From Saprospiraceae bacterium (GTDB lineage: Bacteria; Bacteroidota; Bacteroidia; Chitinophagales; Saprospiraceae): a stretch of DNA of 5,480 nucleotides. Below the pieces are notes generated by a model that saw nothing but the letters and a program-made list of their open reading frames with translations, did no database searches and was not told where the DNA came from. The first letter of the stretch is position 1, and every line of letters starts with the position of its first letter. The stretch spans positions 1 through 5,480 of the forward strand of contig CANETR010000180.1 in NCBI GenBank assembly GCA_947441325.1. The letters run 5' to 3'. This document shows, piece after piece, positions 5,479-5,480 of the stretch. The translations under genes and the position numbers were made by a program.

Positions 5479-5480
5479 AC

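Larger units (their letters stand above)
5247..5480. other. gene-free repeat-rich tail
   Basis: No credible gene is present from the stop of the 159-residue gene to the window edge. The stretch is dominated by a 7-bp tandem array (5259-5314), a hairpin (5330-5354), a 17-bp repeat array (5357 to the edge) and a 20-bp direct repeat (5319-5338 and 5459-5478). The open minus-strand frame across part of it encodes a repetitive MRMLLMCGWID pattern created by the repeats. No tRNA, integrase or transposase sequence is seen. Confidence 0.75.

Noticed and set aside
5357..5480. Possible CRISPR array
   Set aside because: The 17-bp units are too short and sit directly head to tail without unique spacers. 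The only interruptions are identical 8-base CATCAATC segments, and no cas gene is nearby.

Overview
The window looks like chromosomal DNA of a member of the Bacteroidota, most likely a free-living Cytophagia, Flavobacteriia or Sphingobacteriia lineage. Three observations support this. A near-perfect Bacteroidota-type promoter (TTTG, 20-base spacer, TAnnTTTG) lies upstream of the minus-strand gene. Genes start without Shine-Dalgarno sequences. Two of the proteins (230 and 159 residues) match hypothetical families that I recall only from this phylum. No lineage below the phylum can be fixed from the sequence alone.

Layout, left to right. (a) Positions 3-494 (+) hold the 3' part of a TPMT-family SAM-dependent methyltransferase, cut by the left window edge. 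(b) Positions 495-685 are a convergent intergenic stretch with a nested hairpin, four TGAGACC copies and a possible terminator. (c) Positions 686-1378 (-) encode a 230-residue all-helical protein of unknown function. (d) Positions 1379-1635 are an AT-rich divergent promoter region. (e) Positions 1636-4719 (+) encode a 1027-residue P-loop ATPase related to superfamily 1 helicases. It has a very long helical insertion between Walker A and Walker B, no visible second RecA domain, and a Vsr/MTES_1575-like C-terminal domain that seems to have lost a catalytic acid. (f) Positions 4767-5246 (+) encode a 159-residue conserved protein of the kind often mislabelled 'ABC transporter ATPase', although it has no ATPase motifs. 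(g) Positions 5247-5480 are a gene-free tail with a 7-bp tandem repeat, a 17-bp repeat with a 42-bp higher-order period, and a 20-bp direct repeat bracketing the 17-bp array.

The large ATPase and the 159-residue gene are 47 bases apart on one strand with no convincing promoter between them, so they may be co-transcribed. Nothing else ties the genes into one pathway. The most unusual object is the large ATPase. It reads as a helicase-nuclease whose translocase half is missing and whose remaining catalytic motifs are altered. A defence or DNA-repair role is possible by family resemblance, but the sequence shows no defence island, integrase, tRNA, insertion sequence or CRISPR array.
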